Position numbers and translations under genes: made by a program | Notes under the pieces: model-generated | What the model was told of the DNA's origin: nothing | What the model saw: the letters and a program-made list of their open reading frames with translations, nothing else | The model's database searches: none | Origin: Thermoleophilia bacterium UBA6103 | Lineage (GTDB): Bacteria > Actinomycetota > Thermoleophilia > UBA2241 | Direction: 5' to 3' | DNA length: 63,433 nt | NCBI GenBank assembly: GCA_002423545.1 | Contig: DIWP01000048.1 | Coordinates: forward strand, 1-63,433 | Shown: piece after piece, positions 52,522 to 59,980 of the stretch | Numbering within the stretch: position 1 is the stretch's first letter | How the letters are laid out: each line of letters starts with the position of its first letter

Positions 52522-53100
52522 TCAGAAGAGCAGCCGGATCCGGACGATCATGCGGGCCGAGTCCTTGCCGTAGAACGGCTTGATGAAGCCGCCGACATAC
52601 CGGTACGGCCCCTCGCCCTCACGCAGCGGCTTGCCGTTCTTGAGGCGCGCGATGATGTAGGTCTTCTTGCCGACGATGGTCCGTGATTTGATCACCCGCT
52701 TGTAGCCGTCGCTGCAGATGAACTGGATCTTGTATCCCTTGCGGGCTTTCGTGACGTTGAAGCTCTTCGGGTCCTTGTCGTCGACGAGGCCGACGAGCTT
52801 GTACAGCGTCTGCCCCCTGTACACGGCACGCAGGCTGGGGTTGATGTTGCCGGCCTTGCGTCCGTCCCATTTGACGGAGACGGGCAGCTTGCCCCAGGCG
52901 ATCGTCCGCTTCAGTCTGCCCTGCAGGACGAGCGGAGGATTGCCGGCCCTGGCCTCGAACGCCGCTTCCTCCCGGCAGAGCGTGTGCGCCGCCGGTCCGG
53001 CCGCGAAGGCGGCGGCCGGCCACAGCATGGTGGCGGCCGCCGCCCCGCAGGCCACGGCGACGATCGCGCGAAGTCGACTGCGCTTCACGTCGTCATGCAC
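52522..53100 (-). CDS. Secreted single-domain paralogue
   Basis: A 192-aa exported protein with a signal peptide (about 1-33). It matches the second domain of the 51396-52493 product: YRGQTLYKLVGLVDDKDPKSFN, TKARKGYKIQFICSDGYKR and KKTYIIARLKNGKPL. No CXXCH is present; two lone cysteines occur (LCREE, FICSDG). Part of the riboswitch-led operon, 36 bp after the first gene. Function unknown. Confidence 0.72.
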   Translation of the reverse strand: MHDDVKRSRLRAIVAVACGAAAATMLWPAAAFAAGPAAHTLCREEAAFEARAGNPPLVLQGRLKRTIAWGKLPVSVKWDGRKAGNINPSLRAVYRGQTLYKLVGLVDDKDPKSFNVTKARKGYKIQFICSDGYKRVIKSRTIVGKKTYIIARLKNGKPLREGEGPYRYVGGFIKPFYGKDSARMIVRIRLLF

Positions 53101-53136
53101 CTCCTCGCGTCATCGCGATCGCCCGCGGGCGAGTCC

Positions 53137-53754
53137 TCAATCCTGCACCAGCGGCGCACCGAGCATGATGCGGTTGACGCCGCCGATGCGCTTCTTGCCG
53201 CTGGTGTCCGGCTCGGCGCCGACCAGCTTGGCCGGCCAGGCGGGGATCCAGCGCGGTGTGTCGCGCAGCTCGCCGAGCGGCAGCGTGACGCGATAGTCGG
53301 CGCCGCCGGGCGAGTAGTGAGTGGCCACGATGATCTCCAGGGCGGCCACATCGGCGCTGTTCCAGGTGTAGGTGAAGCCGTCGAGCGACTTGACCGCCAC
53401 CGAGTACGAGTTGCCGGCCGCCTTGGCCTCGTTGAAGCTGCCCGGCTTGTTGTCGTCGACCAGGCCGACCAGGCGCTTGAGGGTGACGCCGTAGTAGACA
53501 TCGCCGGTATCGGCGTCGGTCCAGGTGGCCTCGGAGGCTTTGCGGAGCTTGGCGAAGCCGCGGTAGGTGAGCTCCTTGATGCGGCCGTTGCCGTACTTGC
53601 CGCCGACGGCCTTCATCATCCAGGCGGCCGAGGGCAGCACGGCGACGGTCTCGTCGGCACGTGCCGACACCGTCGCCGCCGCCCCGGCCGCCGGCGCCAG
53701 TACGAGCGCCAGCAGCAGGACCGCGACCCCGACCAGCGCGATCTTCGTCTTCAT
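53137..53754 (-). CDS. Secreted single-domain paralogue, first gene of the riboswitch-led operon
   Basis: A 205-aa exported protein (signal peptide about 1-34). The body contains YYGVTLKRLVGLVDDNKPGSFN, matching the VGLVDD box of its neighbours, then LDGFTYTWNSADVAALEIIVA and a C-terminal IGGVNRIMLG. No cysteines in the mature part. It directly follows a Moco/Tuco-type riboswitch and a terminator-like hairpin. ATG 53754 has a GGGGG ribosome site; longer frames cross the leader RNA and are rejected. Confidence 0.72.
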   Translation of the reverse strand: MKTKIALVGVAVLLLALVLAPAAGAAATVSARADETVAVLPSAAWMMKAVGGKYGNGRIKELTYRGFAKLRKASEATWTDADTGDVYYGVTLKRLVGLVDDNKPGSFNEAKAAGNSYSVAVKSLDGFTYTWNSADVAALEIIVATHYSPGGADYRVTLPLGELRDTPRWIPAWPAKLVGAEPDTSGKKRIGGVNRIMLGAPLVQD

Positions 53755-53917
53755 CTGCGGATACCCCCTTGCTCGAGTGACGGCACTCTCCGCCTCTTCG
53801 GATGATGAGCAGTGCGAGCGCGTGCGCACGCCATCGTCCACGGACGTGGAAGGAGGATGAAGACAACGGCAGCGCGAGCACGAGCGACGGTCCGCCGGGA
53901 AGGCTGCCTGACGAAAC

Positions 53918-53941
53918 GAGCCTTCCCGTGCGGAAAGGCTC
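53918..53941 (-). terminator. Terminator-like hairpin of riboswitch 1
   Basis: On the minus strand a 10-bp stem (GAGCCTTTCC/GGGAAGGCTC, one G-U pair) with loop GCAC is followed by GTTTCGT. It begins 14 nt after the aptamer's 3' side. This is the expected position of an expression platform that ends transcription in one ligand state. Confidence 0.65.
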
Positions 53942-53954
53942 GTGGACACGCGAT

Positions 53955-54058
53955 CGCTGCCCGCTTCTCCTTTCCACACTGGGAGACACGGCGGTTTCCC
54001 GCTGTACCCTGCCGGCGCCGGCTCCATGGGCTCGCAGAGAGCCTGTAGGAATCCAGCG
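53955..54058 (-). ncRNA. Moco/Tuco-type riboswitch 1
   Basis: The leader contains the conserved core CTCCCAGTGTGGAAAGG (53985-53969), close to CTCCCGTATCTGGAAAGG in the E. coli moaA leader. In front is a GCGG-GAAA-CCGC hairpin (P4-like) and the closing helix P1 is CGCTG/CAGCG (54058-54054 with 53959-53955). A promoter TTGCCG-N18-TAGGCT (54105-54076) starts the RNA near 54069. The class binds molybdenum or tungsten cofactor; which one cannot be told by eye. It should control the operon beginning at 53754. Confidence 0.8.
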
Positions 54059-54075
54059 CTCGAAGAAGCAGCCGC

Positions 54076-54105
54076 AGCCTACACGAACGGGATGGGTCCC
54101 GGCAA
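54076..54105 (-). promoter_or_regulatory. Promoter of the riboswitch-1 operon
   Basis: -35 TTGCCG (54105-54100), 18-bp spacer, -10 TAGGCT (54081-54076), placing the transcript start near 54069, 11 nt before the aptamer's P1 helix. It lies downstream of the 54135-54797 gene's stop, so the two units are separately started. Confidence 0.55.
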
Positions 54106-54134
54106 CTGCCCGCGAAAGACCGTCCGTCGCGGCC

Positions 54135-54797
54135 TCACTGCGACGTGCCCGGCGCGATCTCGATGGAGACCACCGCGCTCGCCGCCCAGCGTGCGTCGAC
54201 GAGCTGCCCCGGCTTCGCCTGCGCGACCTGGATCATGACGCGGCCGTCCCTCTCCGCGTCGAGCGGTCCCCCGCCACGTTCGTACGCGAGTATCGGCGTG
54301 AGGGCCTGTGTCGCGGCGGCTTCCTCACCGGTCTGCGCGTCGTAGGTCACGAACCCGTCGCCCTGCAGCTGCTCGTAGCTGAGATCGACCGCGTAGCCGT
54401 CGGCCGCCGTGACGGTCACGGTGGAGCCGGAAGACGCTCCGCCGACCAGTTCGGCCAGTTCGATGAGCTTCACGCCTGTGTATTCGTCCGGGCCGATGAG
54501 CTTGGCCGCCTGTGTCTTGATGCCGGCCCAGCCGGTGAAGGACGGCAGCTCCGTGATCTCGGAGTACGTGAGCTCGGCCGCGCCCTCGGGACCGCTGAGG
54601 CTCAGGAGCGGCGCCTCCGCCGGGCCGGTGTCGGGAGTGGCGATCGTCCCGGTGGGACTCGAGGCGGGCGCTGCGCCCTGACCGTCCCCGGCATCCCCCT
54701 CGCCGCCACACGCCGACAGCAGGGTCATCATCAGCGTCAGCATGACGACCGCCACGGCGGCGGCTGCCACGGCAGGTCTCGACTGCCTGATCCTCAT
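54135..54797 (-). CDS. Lipoprotein with one molybdopterin-oxidoreductase-like domain
   Basis: A 220-aa lipoprotein (lipobox LLSAC, Cys30). Residues about 65-215 match domain 1 of the 50246-51310 product almost segment by segment: LTYSEITELPSFTGWAGIKTQ, YTGVKLIELAELVGG, GFVTYDAQTGEEAA and LTPILAYERGG. Again no Moco-ligating Cys. It forms its own unit behind riboswitch 2 and may be the simplest member of the family, for example a binding lipoprotein. Function unknown. Confidence 0.75.
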   Translation of the reverse strand: MRIRQSRPAVAAAAVAVVMLTLMMTLLSACGGEGDAGDGQGAAPASSPTGTIATPDTGPAEAPLLSLSGPEGAAELTYSEITELPSFTGWAGIKTQAAKLIGPDEYTGVKLIELAELVGGASSGSTVTVTAADGYAVDLSYEQLQGDGFVTYDAQTGEEAAATQALTPILAYERGGGPLDAERDGRVMIQVAQAKPGQLVDARWAASAVVSIEIAPGTSQ

Positions 54798-55030
54798 GTG
54801 CTCGACCTCCACTTCTCTGTGGCGGCCCCTCGGCGACACAGACGCCTCACCGGCGGCGCGCGGCCGTAGTGGGTGCGACGACGACGCGTACGGCTTTCAT
54901 CGGCGCCGGTGCAGGACCTCCACGCCACCGCAGGACGGTGAAGAAAAGGAGGGCAGCGGGGTGCGCCGCCGCCCGGGCGTCATCGGCCCGGGCCTGCCGG
55001 TGAGCATGCGCCGACCGGCGTGAGCGGCAG
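54798..55030 (-). other. Leader between riboswitch 2 and its gene
   Basis: These 233 bases follow aptamer 2. They contain a GC-rich 7-bp hairpin GCCCGGG/CCCGGGC (54993-54971), then CCTTTTCTT about 20 nt on (54951-54943), an imperfect terminator-like pair. A 17-codon ATG frame at 54900-54847 (MKAVRVVVAPTT...) has no clear ribosome site and is probably chance. Confidence 0.4.
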
Positions 55031-55179
55031 CGTCCCTGGTTCCTTTCCAAGCACGAGGAGGTCCGCGCGTTTCCGTCACGGGCCCACGACAGCGCCCTGT
55101 GCGCTGCCCCACGGTCTGTCCGTGGTACGGCCCAGCGCCCCTAGCGAGTGCCGTAGGGCGAAGGGCTTGGAGTAGGACG
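55031..55179 (-). ncRNA. Moco/Tuco-type riboswitch 2
   Basis: Contains the core ACCTCCTCGTGCTTGGAAAGG (about 55062-55042), aligned with riboswitch 1 and the E. coli moaA leader. P1 is CGTCC/GGACG (55179-55175 with 55035-55031). A long P3-like arm pairs GCGCTG/CAGCGC and CCACGG/CCGTGG (55138-55101), and CCGTG/CGCGG forms P4. The longer P3 arm separates it from riboswitch 1 and might favour Moco rather than tungsten cofactor. It should control the lipoprotein gene at 54135-54797. Confidence 0.82.
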
Positions 55180-55185
55180 TCATCT

Positions 55186-55214
55186 ACCGTAGCAGCCGAA
55201 CGAGCGGCCGACAA
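55186..55214 (-). promoter_or_regulatory. Promoter of riboswitch 2
   Basis: -35 TTGTCG (55214-55209), 17-bp spacer, -10 TACGGT (55191-55186). The predicted start near 55179 coincides with the first base of P1 of the aptamer. Confidence 0.6.
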
Positions 55215-55238
55215 CACCGCGAACGGCGGCGCCGGCGG

Positions 55239-56702
55239 TCACGGACGCGGGCACCACTCGATCTCGCGCACCGCCACCATCTTGAGCTCGGTCATCTCGG
55301 CGATCGCGTACTTGAGGCCCTCGCGGCCCATCCCGCTGAGCTTCTTGCCGCCGTAGGGCATGTGATCGACGCGGAACGTCGGCACCTCGTTGATCATGAC
55401 GCCGCCGACCTCCAGCCGGCGGGCGGCATAGAGCGCCTTGTTGAGGTCGCTGGTGAACACACCGGTCTGCAGGCCGTAGTCGCTGTCGTTGGCGATCTCG
55501 ATGGCGTCGCAGAGGTCGCGCGCCTCGAGCACGCTCACCACCGGACCGAAGACCTCGCGAGAGCACACCTTCATGTCGCGCGTGACGTTGGTGAGCACCA
55601 TCGGCAGCAGGCCGCCGTCGGCCTGCGGCCCGCCGGTCTCGAGCCGCGCGCCGAGGTCGAGCGCCTCCTGGACCCAGGCTCGCACACGCTCGCTTTCCTT
55701 GTCGTCGATGAGCGCCGAGACATCGGTGGCCTCGTCCTGCGGGTCGCCGGTGCGCAGCGCCGCGACCCGCTCGGCCAGCTCCAGCACCACCTGCCCGTAC
55801 ACAGCTCTGTCGGCGATCACCCGCTGCACGGAGATGCAGGTCTGACCGGAGTACGCGAACCCGCCGGCGACGATGCGTTGCACGGCCAGCTCGAGATCGG
55901 CGTCTGCCTCGATGATGGTCGCCGAGTTGGAGCCCAGCTCGAGCGTCACCCGCTTCATGCCGGCGTCGGCGGCGATCTGCTGCCCCACGGCCGGACTGCC
56001 GGTGAAGGTCACCATCGCCACACGCGCGTCCTTGACCAGCGGCGTGCCGATCGACCCGCCGGCGCCGACCACGACCTGCACCACGTCCTCGGGCAGGCCG
56101 GCCTCGTCGAGCAGGCCGATCAGGTACAGCGCCGTCAGAGGCGTGGCAGAGGCCGGCTTGAGGACCACCACGTTGGCCGCCGCCAGAGCCGGCGCCACCT
56201 TGTGTGACACCAGGTTGATGGGGAAGTTGAAGGGCGAGATGGCGACGATGACGCCGAGCGGCTCCCTGATCGTCCAGCCGAAGCGCCCCTGGCCGATCTC
56301 TTCGGCGCCCATCTCGACCAGCTCGCCCATCGTCCGCTTGGACTCCTCGGCCGCCCAGCGCCACGTCGACGCCGCCCGCGCGGCCTCCACTCGTGCATCC
56401 TTCAGCGGCTTGGCCGCCTCGGCGGCGATGAGACGGGCGATCTCCTCGCGGCGCTCGGTGATCAGCTCGGAGACGCGATGCAGGATCTGGTAGCGCTTCC
56501 AGCTCGGCGTCCAGCGCCACAGCTCAAAGGCCGCCGCGGCGCGCTCCAGCACGGCGTCGAGCTCCTCGGGCCGGGCCGTGGCGATGCTGCCCACCTCGTG
56601 ACCGTCCCAGGGACTGCGGACCACCAGCGGTCCACCGCTTCCGACGGGTTCACGCAGCGCATAGTCCCTCGGCGCCTCCCCCTGCCTGAGCACCACGTCC
56701 AC
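55239..56702 (-). CDS. Aldehyde dehydrogenase, GapN/lactaldehyde-type
   Basis: NAD(P)-dependent oxidation of an aldehyde. It is 487 aa, with the nucleotide region FTGSPAVGQQIA, the catalytic Glu in VTLELGSNSA and the catalytic Cys in YSGQTCISVQR. The overall pattern (ISPFNFPINLVSHKVAPALAA, MPYGGKKLSGMGREG) is closest to the group with lactaldehyde and non-phosphorylating glyceraldehyde-3-phosphate dehydrogenases. Substrate not determinable. The start is GTG with GGAGG 5 nt upstream. Riboswitch 2 begins 60 bp past its stop. Confidence 0.88.
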   Translation of the reverse strand: MDVVLRQGEAPRDYALREPVGSGGPLVVRSPWDGHEVGSIATARPEELDAVLERAAAAFELWRWTPSWKRYQILHRVSELITERREEIARLIAAEAAKPLKDARVEAARAASTWRWAAEESKRTMGELVEMGAEEIGQGRFGWTIREPLGVIVAISPFNFPINLVSHKVAPALAAANVVVLKPASATPLTALYLIGLLDEAGLPEDVVQVVVGAGGSIGTPLVKDARVAMVTFTGSPAVGQQIAADAGMKRVTLELGSNSATIIEADADLELAVQRIVAGGFAYSGQTCISVQRVIADRAVYGQVVLELAERVAALRTGDPQDEATDVSALIDDKESERVRAWVQEALDLGARLETGGPQADGGLLPMVLTNVTRDMKVCSREVFGPVVSVLEARDLCDAIEIANDSDYGLQTGVFTSDLNKALYAARRLEVGGVMINEVPTFRVDHMPYGGKKLSGMGREGLKYAIAEMTELKMVAVREIEWCPRP

Positions 56703-56941
56703 GTCGTCCTCCCTCCGTCGCGGTCACGGGCAACGGCGACACTCTGCCCGGACGGACGTGGTGTCAACCACGAAGCCCGGCAGATGGTGCGCGGCACCCC
56801 GCGCACGGACGCGTGACGAGGACCACAAGCCCCACTCCGCGACGCACAGCTGATCACCCTGCAGCGGACAGCCACAGGAGGACCACGAGTGCAAGGGGCG
56901 GCCGGCGGGTCCGGCCGCCCCTGATCTGCTCTGGTCTGCGG

Positions 56942-58660
56942 TCAGACGCAACGCCGGCAGTGCGCTACCCACTCACCCTTTCCGGCCTCGTCTCGGCGAA
57001 ACGGCCGTCGCTCCAGGAGCACCTCGCTGTCACCGGTCGGGACGGCTTCGAGCCCTCGCGCATCGAGCTGCCGGGCACCCTGCTCGCGAGCGCCTTCTTC
57101 GCGTTCGATGCGCACCTCACCGTCGCGGCCGGCCGGGAACACGCCCAGAGGCTCCGTGCCGAGGTTGATGTTGATCTGCTTGACCTCCTGGTACTCCTCG
57201 AGGCCGAAGCTGCCCAGCTCGCGACCGACGCCGCTCTGCTTGTAGCCACCCCAAGGGGCTTCGCTGTAGGTCGGGTGATAGGTGTTCGCCCATGTGATGC
57301 CGGCCCGCAGCCGCTTCAGCACGCGGACGGCCCTGGTGATGTCACGGGTCCACACTGCACCGGCGAGGCCGTAGATCGAGTCGTTGGCCAGACGGACCGC
57401 CTCCTCCTCGTCGTCGAACCGGATCGCCACCAGGACCGGACCGAAGATCTCCTCCTGGGCGATGCGCATGGAGTTGTCGACGTCGACGAAGACCGTCGGT
57501 TCGTAGAAGTAGCCGGGCCGGTCGAGTCGCCGGCCGCCGGTCGCCAGACGAGCGCCCTCCTCGAGACCGATGTGCACGTAGTCCTCGACACGGCGGAGCT
57601 GGTCGGCCGAGACGAGCGGACCCATCTCCGTAGCCTCGTCGGTCGGCGATCCGACGCGGATCGCCATGGTGCGCGAGACGAGCTCGCCGACGAAGCGGTC
57701 GTAGATGCCGCGCTCCACCAGCAGGCGCGAGCCGGCCGAGCAGACCTCGCCGCTGCCGGCGAAGATCGCCGCCAGGGCGCCGTCGATCGCCGCCTCGAAG
57801 TCGGCGTCGGCGAAGACGATGTTGGGGCTCTTGCCGCCCAGCTCCAGCCCCACTTTCTTCACCGAGTCGGCGCCGACCCGCATGATGTGCTTGCCGACCT
57901 CGACGCTGCCGGTGAAGGCCACCATGTCGACCAGTGGCGAGCGCGCCAGGTGATCGCCGATCTCGCCGCCGGGGCCGGTGATCACCTGGACCACCCCGGC
58001 CGGGAGACCGACCTCCTCGGCGATGGCCGCCAGCTCCAGCGTCGTGGTCGGCGACACCGAGGCCGGCTTGAGGATCATGACGTTGCCGGCCGCCAGTGAG
58101 GGGGCCAGCTTCCAGGCGACCATCAGCAGCGGGTAGTTCCACGGCGTGATACCGGCGGTGACGCCGACCGGCTCGCGCACCACGATGCTCAGGGCGTCGT
58201 CGGGTACCTCGAGCGTCTGACCGTGCTGGCTCATCGCCAGACCGGCGTAGAGCTCGAAGGTGTGGGCGGCATCGTTCACGTCGACCAGCGAGTCGCCCAG
58301 GAGCTTGCCCATTGTGCGCGTCTCGAGAAGTGCCAGCTCGTCGGCACGTTCACGCAGGCGAGCGGCGATGGCCGTCAGATAGCGTGCCCTGTCGACGGCA
58401 GTGGTGCGACGCCAGGGACCGGCATCGAAGGCTCGCCGCGCCGCCTGCACGGCGGCCTCGGCGTCGGCGATGCCGCCCCGTGGCACCACCGCGATCAGCT
58501 CGCCGGTCGCCGGGTCGTGGACTTCATAGGTGGCACCGTCGACGGCATCGGTCCAGCGGCCGTCGATGTACATGCGATAGGAGCGTGGGCCGGGATCGCC
58601 GGCCGCGACGGACGCCACTGCGGACACAGCCCGAGCGGCGTCGGGGATCAGGGTCTTCAT
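56942..58660 (-). CDS. Aldehyde dehydrogenase (betaine-aldehyde type) with extra C-terminus
   Basis: A 572-aa NAD-dependent aldehyde dehydrogenase: FTGSVEVGKHIM, catalytic Glu in GLELGGKSPN and catalytic Cys in SGEVCSAGSRL, plus APWGGYKQSGVGRELG. Sequence suits betaine/aminobutyraldehyde dehydrogenases. Normal proteins end near INLGTEPLG; here about 65 Glu/Arg-rich residues follow, ending HCRRCV, perhaps by loss of the original stop. ATG 58660 follows GAGGAGG. Nothing clear lies in the 239-bp gap to the first dehydrogenase gene. Confidence 0.86.
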   Translation of the reverse strand: MKTLIPDAARAVSAVASVAAGDPGPRSYRMYIDGRWTDAVDGATYEVHDPATGELIAVVPRGGIADAEAAVQAARRAFDAGPWRRTTAVDRARYLTAIAARLRERADELALLETRTMGKLLGDSLVDVNDAAHTFELYAGLAMSQHGQTLEVPDDALSIVVREPVGVTAGITPWNYPLLMVAWKLAPSLAAGNVMILKPASVSPTTTLELAAIAEEVGLPAGVVQVITGPGGEIGDHLARSPLVDMVAFTGSVEVGKHIMRVGADSVKKVGLELGGKSPNIVFADADFEAAIDGALAAIFAGSGEVCSAGSRLLVERGIYDRFVGELVSRTMAIRVGSPTDEATEMGPLVSADQLRRVEDYVHIGLEEGARLATGGRRLDRPGYFYEPTVFVDVDNSMRIAQEEIFGPVLVAIRFDDEEEAVRLANDSIYGLAGAVWTRDITRAVRVLKRLRAGITWANTYHPTYSEAPWGGYKQSGVGRELGSFGLEEYQEVKQININLGTEPLGVFPAGRDGEVRIEREEGAREQGARQLDARGLEAVPTGDSEVLLERRPFRRDEAGKGEWVAHCRRCV

Positions 58661-58799
58661 GATCGCCTCCTCACGGAGCGAAAAGCAGAGTAATACGGTC
58701 AAGATTCCCCTGCGGACCGTGGCCGAACCCCGCTGTGAGGCATGGCGAGCAGGAAGACTGCGCCGGCCGCCGGACGCGGCCGGCGCATCGACGGTCGGC

Positions 58800-58985
58800 T
58801 CAGAAACAGCCGAGCTGGCAGGCGACGATCTTGATGTCCAGCTCGCTGCAGACCCGGCCGACCTCGGCGATGGGCACCTCGAGGTCGGCGGCGATGCGGA
58901 ACGCCTCGCCGCACGCCAGGCGGTTGTCCTCGCCGGCGCGCTTCCTGAGCACCTCGATGAGACGCGGGATGTTGCCGGAGGTCAT
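58800..58985 (-). CDS. Small conserved-looking protein ending CQLGCF
   Basis: A 61-aa protein that looks like a small helical (winged or MarR-like) fold: IPRLIEVLRKRAGEDNRLACGEAFRIAADL, then VPIAEVGRVCSELDIKI, ending VACQLGCF. The C-x3-C end (C56, C60) suggests metal or cluster binding. I have a weak impression of similar small proteins in anaerobes but cannot name a family. It lies between ALDH and rpsF, 140 bp upstream of the former. Confidence 0.6.
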   Translation of the reverse strand: MTSGNIPRLIEVLRKRAGEDNRLACGEAFRIAADLEVPIAEVGRVCSELDIKIVACQLGCF

Positions 58986-59012
58986 GACGGCAGTCTACCC
59001 GACGGGAGCCGC

Positions 59013-59042
59013 TTGAGTGCCGCGCTGTCCGTCTGGTACCCT
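59013..59042 (+). promoter_or_regulatory. Predicted rpsF operon promoter
   Basis: -35 TTGAGT (59013-59018), 18-bp spacer, -10 TACCCT (59037-59042) with TGG just before it, in the 141-bp gap shared with the divergent 61-aa gene. It would start the rpsF-ssb-rpsR-rplI-dnaB message about 80 nt before rpsF. Confidence 0.5.
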
Positions 59043-59126
59043 TCATCGGTCGCGCCGCCGACCGGCGGCCATCACCCCTGCTCCGGCACCAGGGCCGGGG
59101 CCGCTTCAGACCACAGGAGGTGAGTC

Positions 59127-59432
59127 ATCAACAAGTACGAGCTCATGCTCATGCTCCACCCCGAGACCGCGGAGGAGCGCCAGGCGGAGATCCAGGCCCG
59201 ACTCCGCAGTACCATCGAAGACGGCAAGGGCACCATCATCGGACTCGATGACTGGGGACGCCGCAAGCTCGCCTACGAGATCAAGGGCCAGACCGAGGGT
59301 CTCTACAGCGTACACACCTTCAGCGCCGGCCCCGAGACGCTGGCCGAAGTGGAACGCCAGCTCGGCATCACCGACGAGGTCATGCGCTTCATGACCACAC
59401 GACCTCCCGTCCGTTCGCCCAAGCCGGAGTAA
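59127..59432 (+). CDS. rpsF: 30S ribosomal protein S6, apparent ATC start
   Basis: S6 binds S18 on the platform of the small subunit. The frame reads INKYELMLMLHPETAEE, and the first strand (NKYELML) lies before any ATG, GTG or TTG in frame. A GGAGG box sits 6 nt before ATC 59127, so translation seems to begin at ATC (101 aa). Starting at ATG 59145 would delete part of beta strand 1. The rest (IIGLDDWGRRKLAYEIKGQTEGLYSVHTF) is normal. A sequencing error turning ATG into ATC is an alternative. Confidence 0.93.
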   Translation: MNKYELMLMLHPETAEERQAEIQARLRSTIEDGKGTIIGLDDWGRRKLAYEIKGQTEGLYSVHTFSAGPETLAEVERQLGITDEVMRFMTTRPPVRSPKPE

Positions 59433-59444
59433 GAGGAGCTCGCC

Positions 59445-59885
59445 ATGGCCGGGTCCATCAACCGCGTCGTGCTCGTCGGCAACCTGACGCACGATCCCGA
59501 GCTGCGGGCACTGCCCAGCGGCACCAGCGTGTGCCAGCTGCGCATCGCCGTCAACGACCGCATCAAGGATCGCAACACCGGCGAGTGGACCGACTACGCC
59601 AACTATTTTGACGTCAGCGTGTTCGGGCCGCAGGGCGAGAACTGCGCCCAGTACCTCAGCCGTGGCCGCCAGGTGGCCATCGACGGCCGTCTGCGCTGGC
59701 GGCAGTGGGAGGCGCAGGACGGCGCCAAGCGGTCCAAGGTCGAGGTCGTCGCCGACAGCGTCCAGTTCATCGGACCTCGTGACGGCGGCGGCGGGGCGGC
59801 GCCTCGCCAGCAGAAGGGTCCGGCGTTCAACAACGCCGGTCTCGATGTGCCGGAAGAGGACTTCGACGCGGACATCCCGTTCTGA
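59445..59885 (+). CDS. ssb: Single-stranded DNA-binding protein
   Basis: OB-fold protein that coats single-stranded DNA in replication and repair. It is 146 aa: NRVVLVGNLTHDPELRALPSG, YFDVSVFGPQGENCAQYL, and the acidic C-terminal tip DFDADIPF that recruits partners. It is in the usual place between rpsF and rpsR. Confidence 0.97.
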   Translation: MAGSINRVVLVGNLTHDPELRALPSGTSVCQLRIAVNDRIKDRNTGEWTDYANYFDVSVFGPQGENCAQYLSRGRQVAIDGRLRWRQWEAQDGAKRSKVEVVADSVQFIGPRDGGGGAAPRQQKGPAFNNAGLDVPEEDFDADIPF

Positions 59886-59980
59886 TCGTCCCGGATCCGT
59901 ATCGGCCGATCCGCGTACGCAACCACGCGACGATGCACCCGGGGCCGGACGCCGTCCGGCCCTGAAAGGAAGGTAGTCAC

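Noticed and set aside
54847..54900. 17-codon leader peptide ahead of the 54135-54797 lipoprotein
   Set aside because: There is no ribosome site and no residue pattern suggesting attenuation; chance frame.
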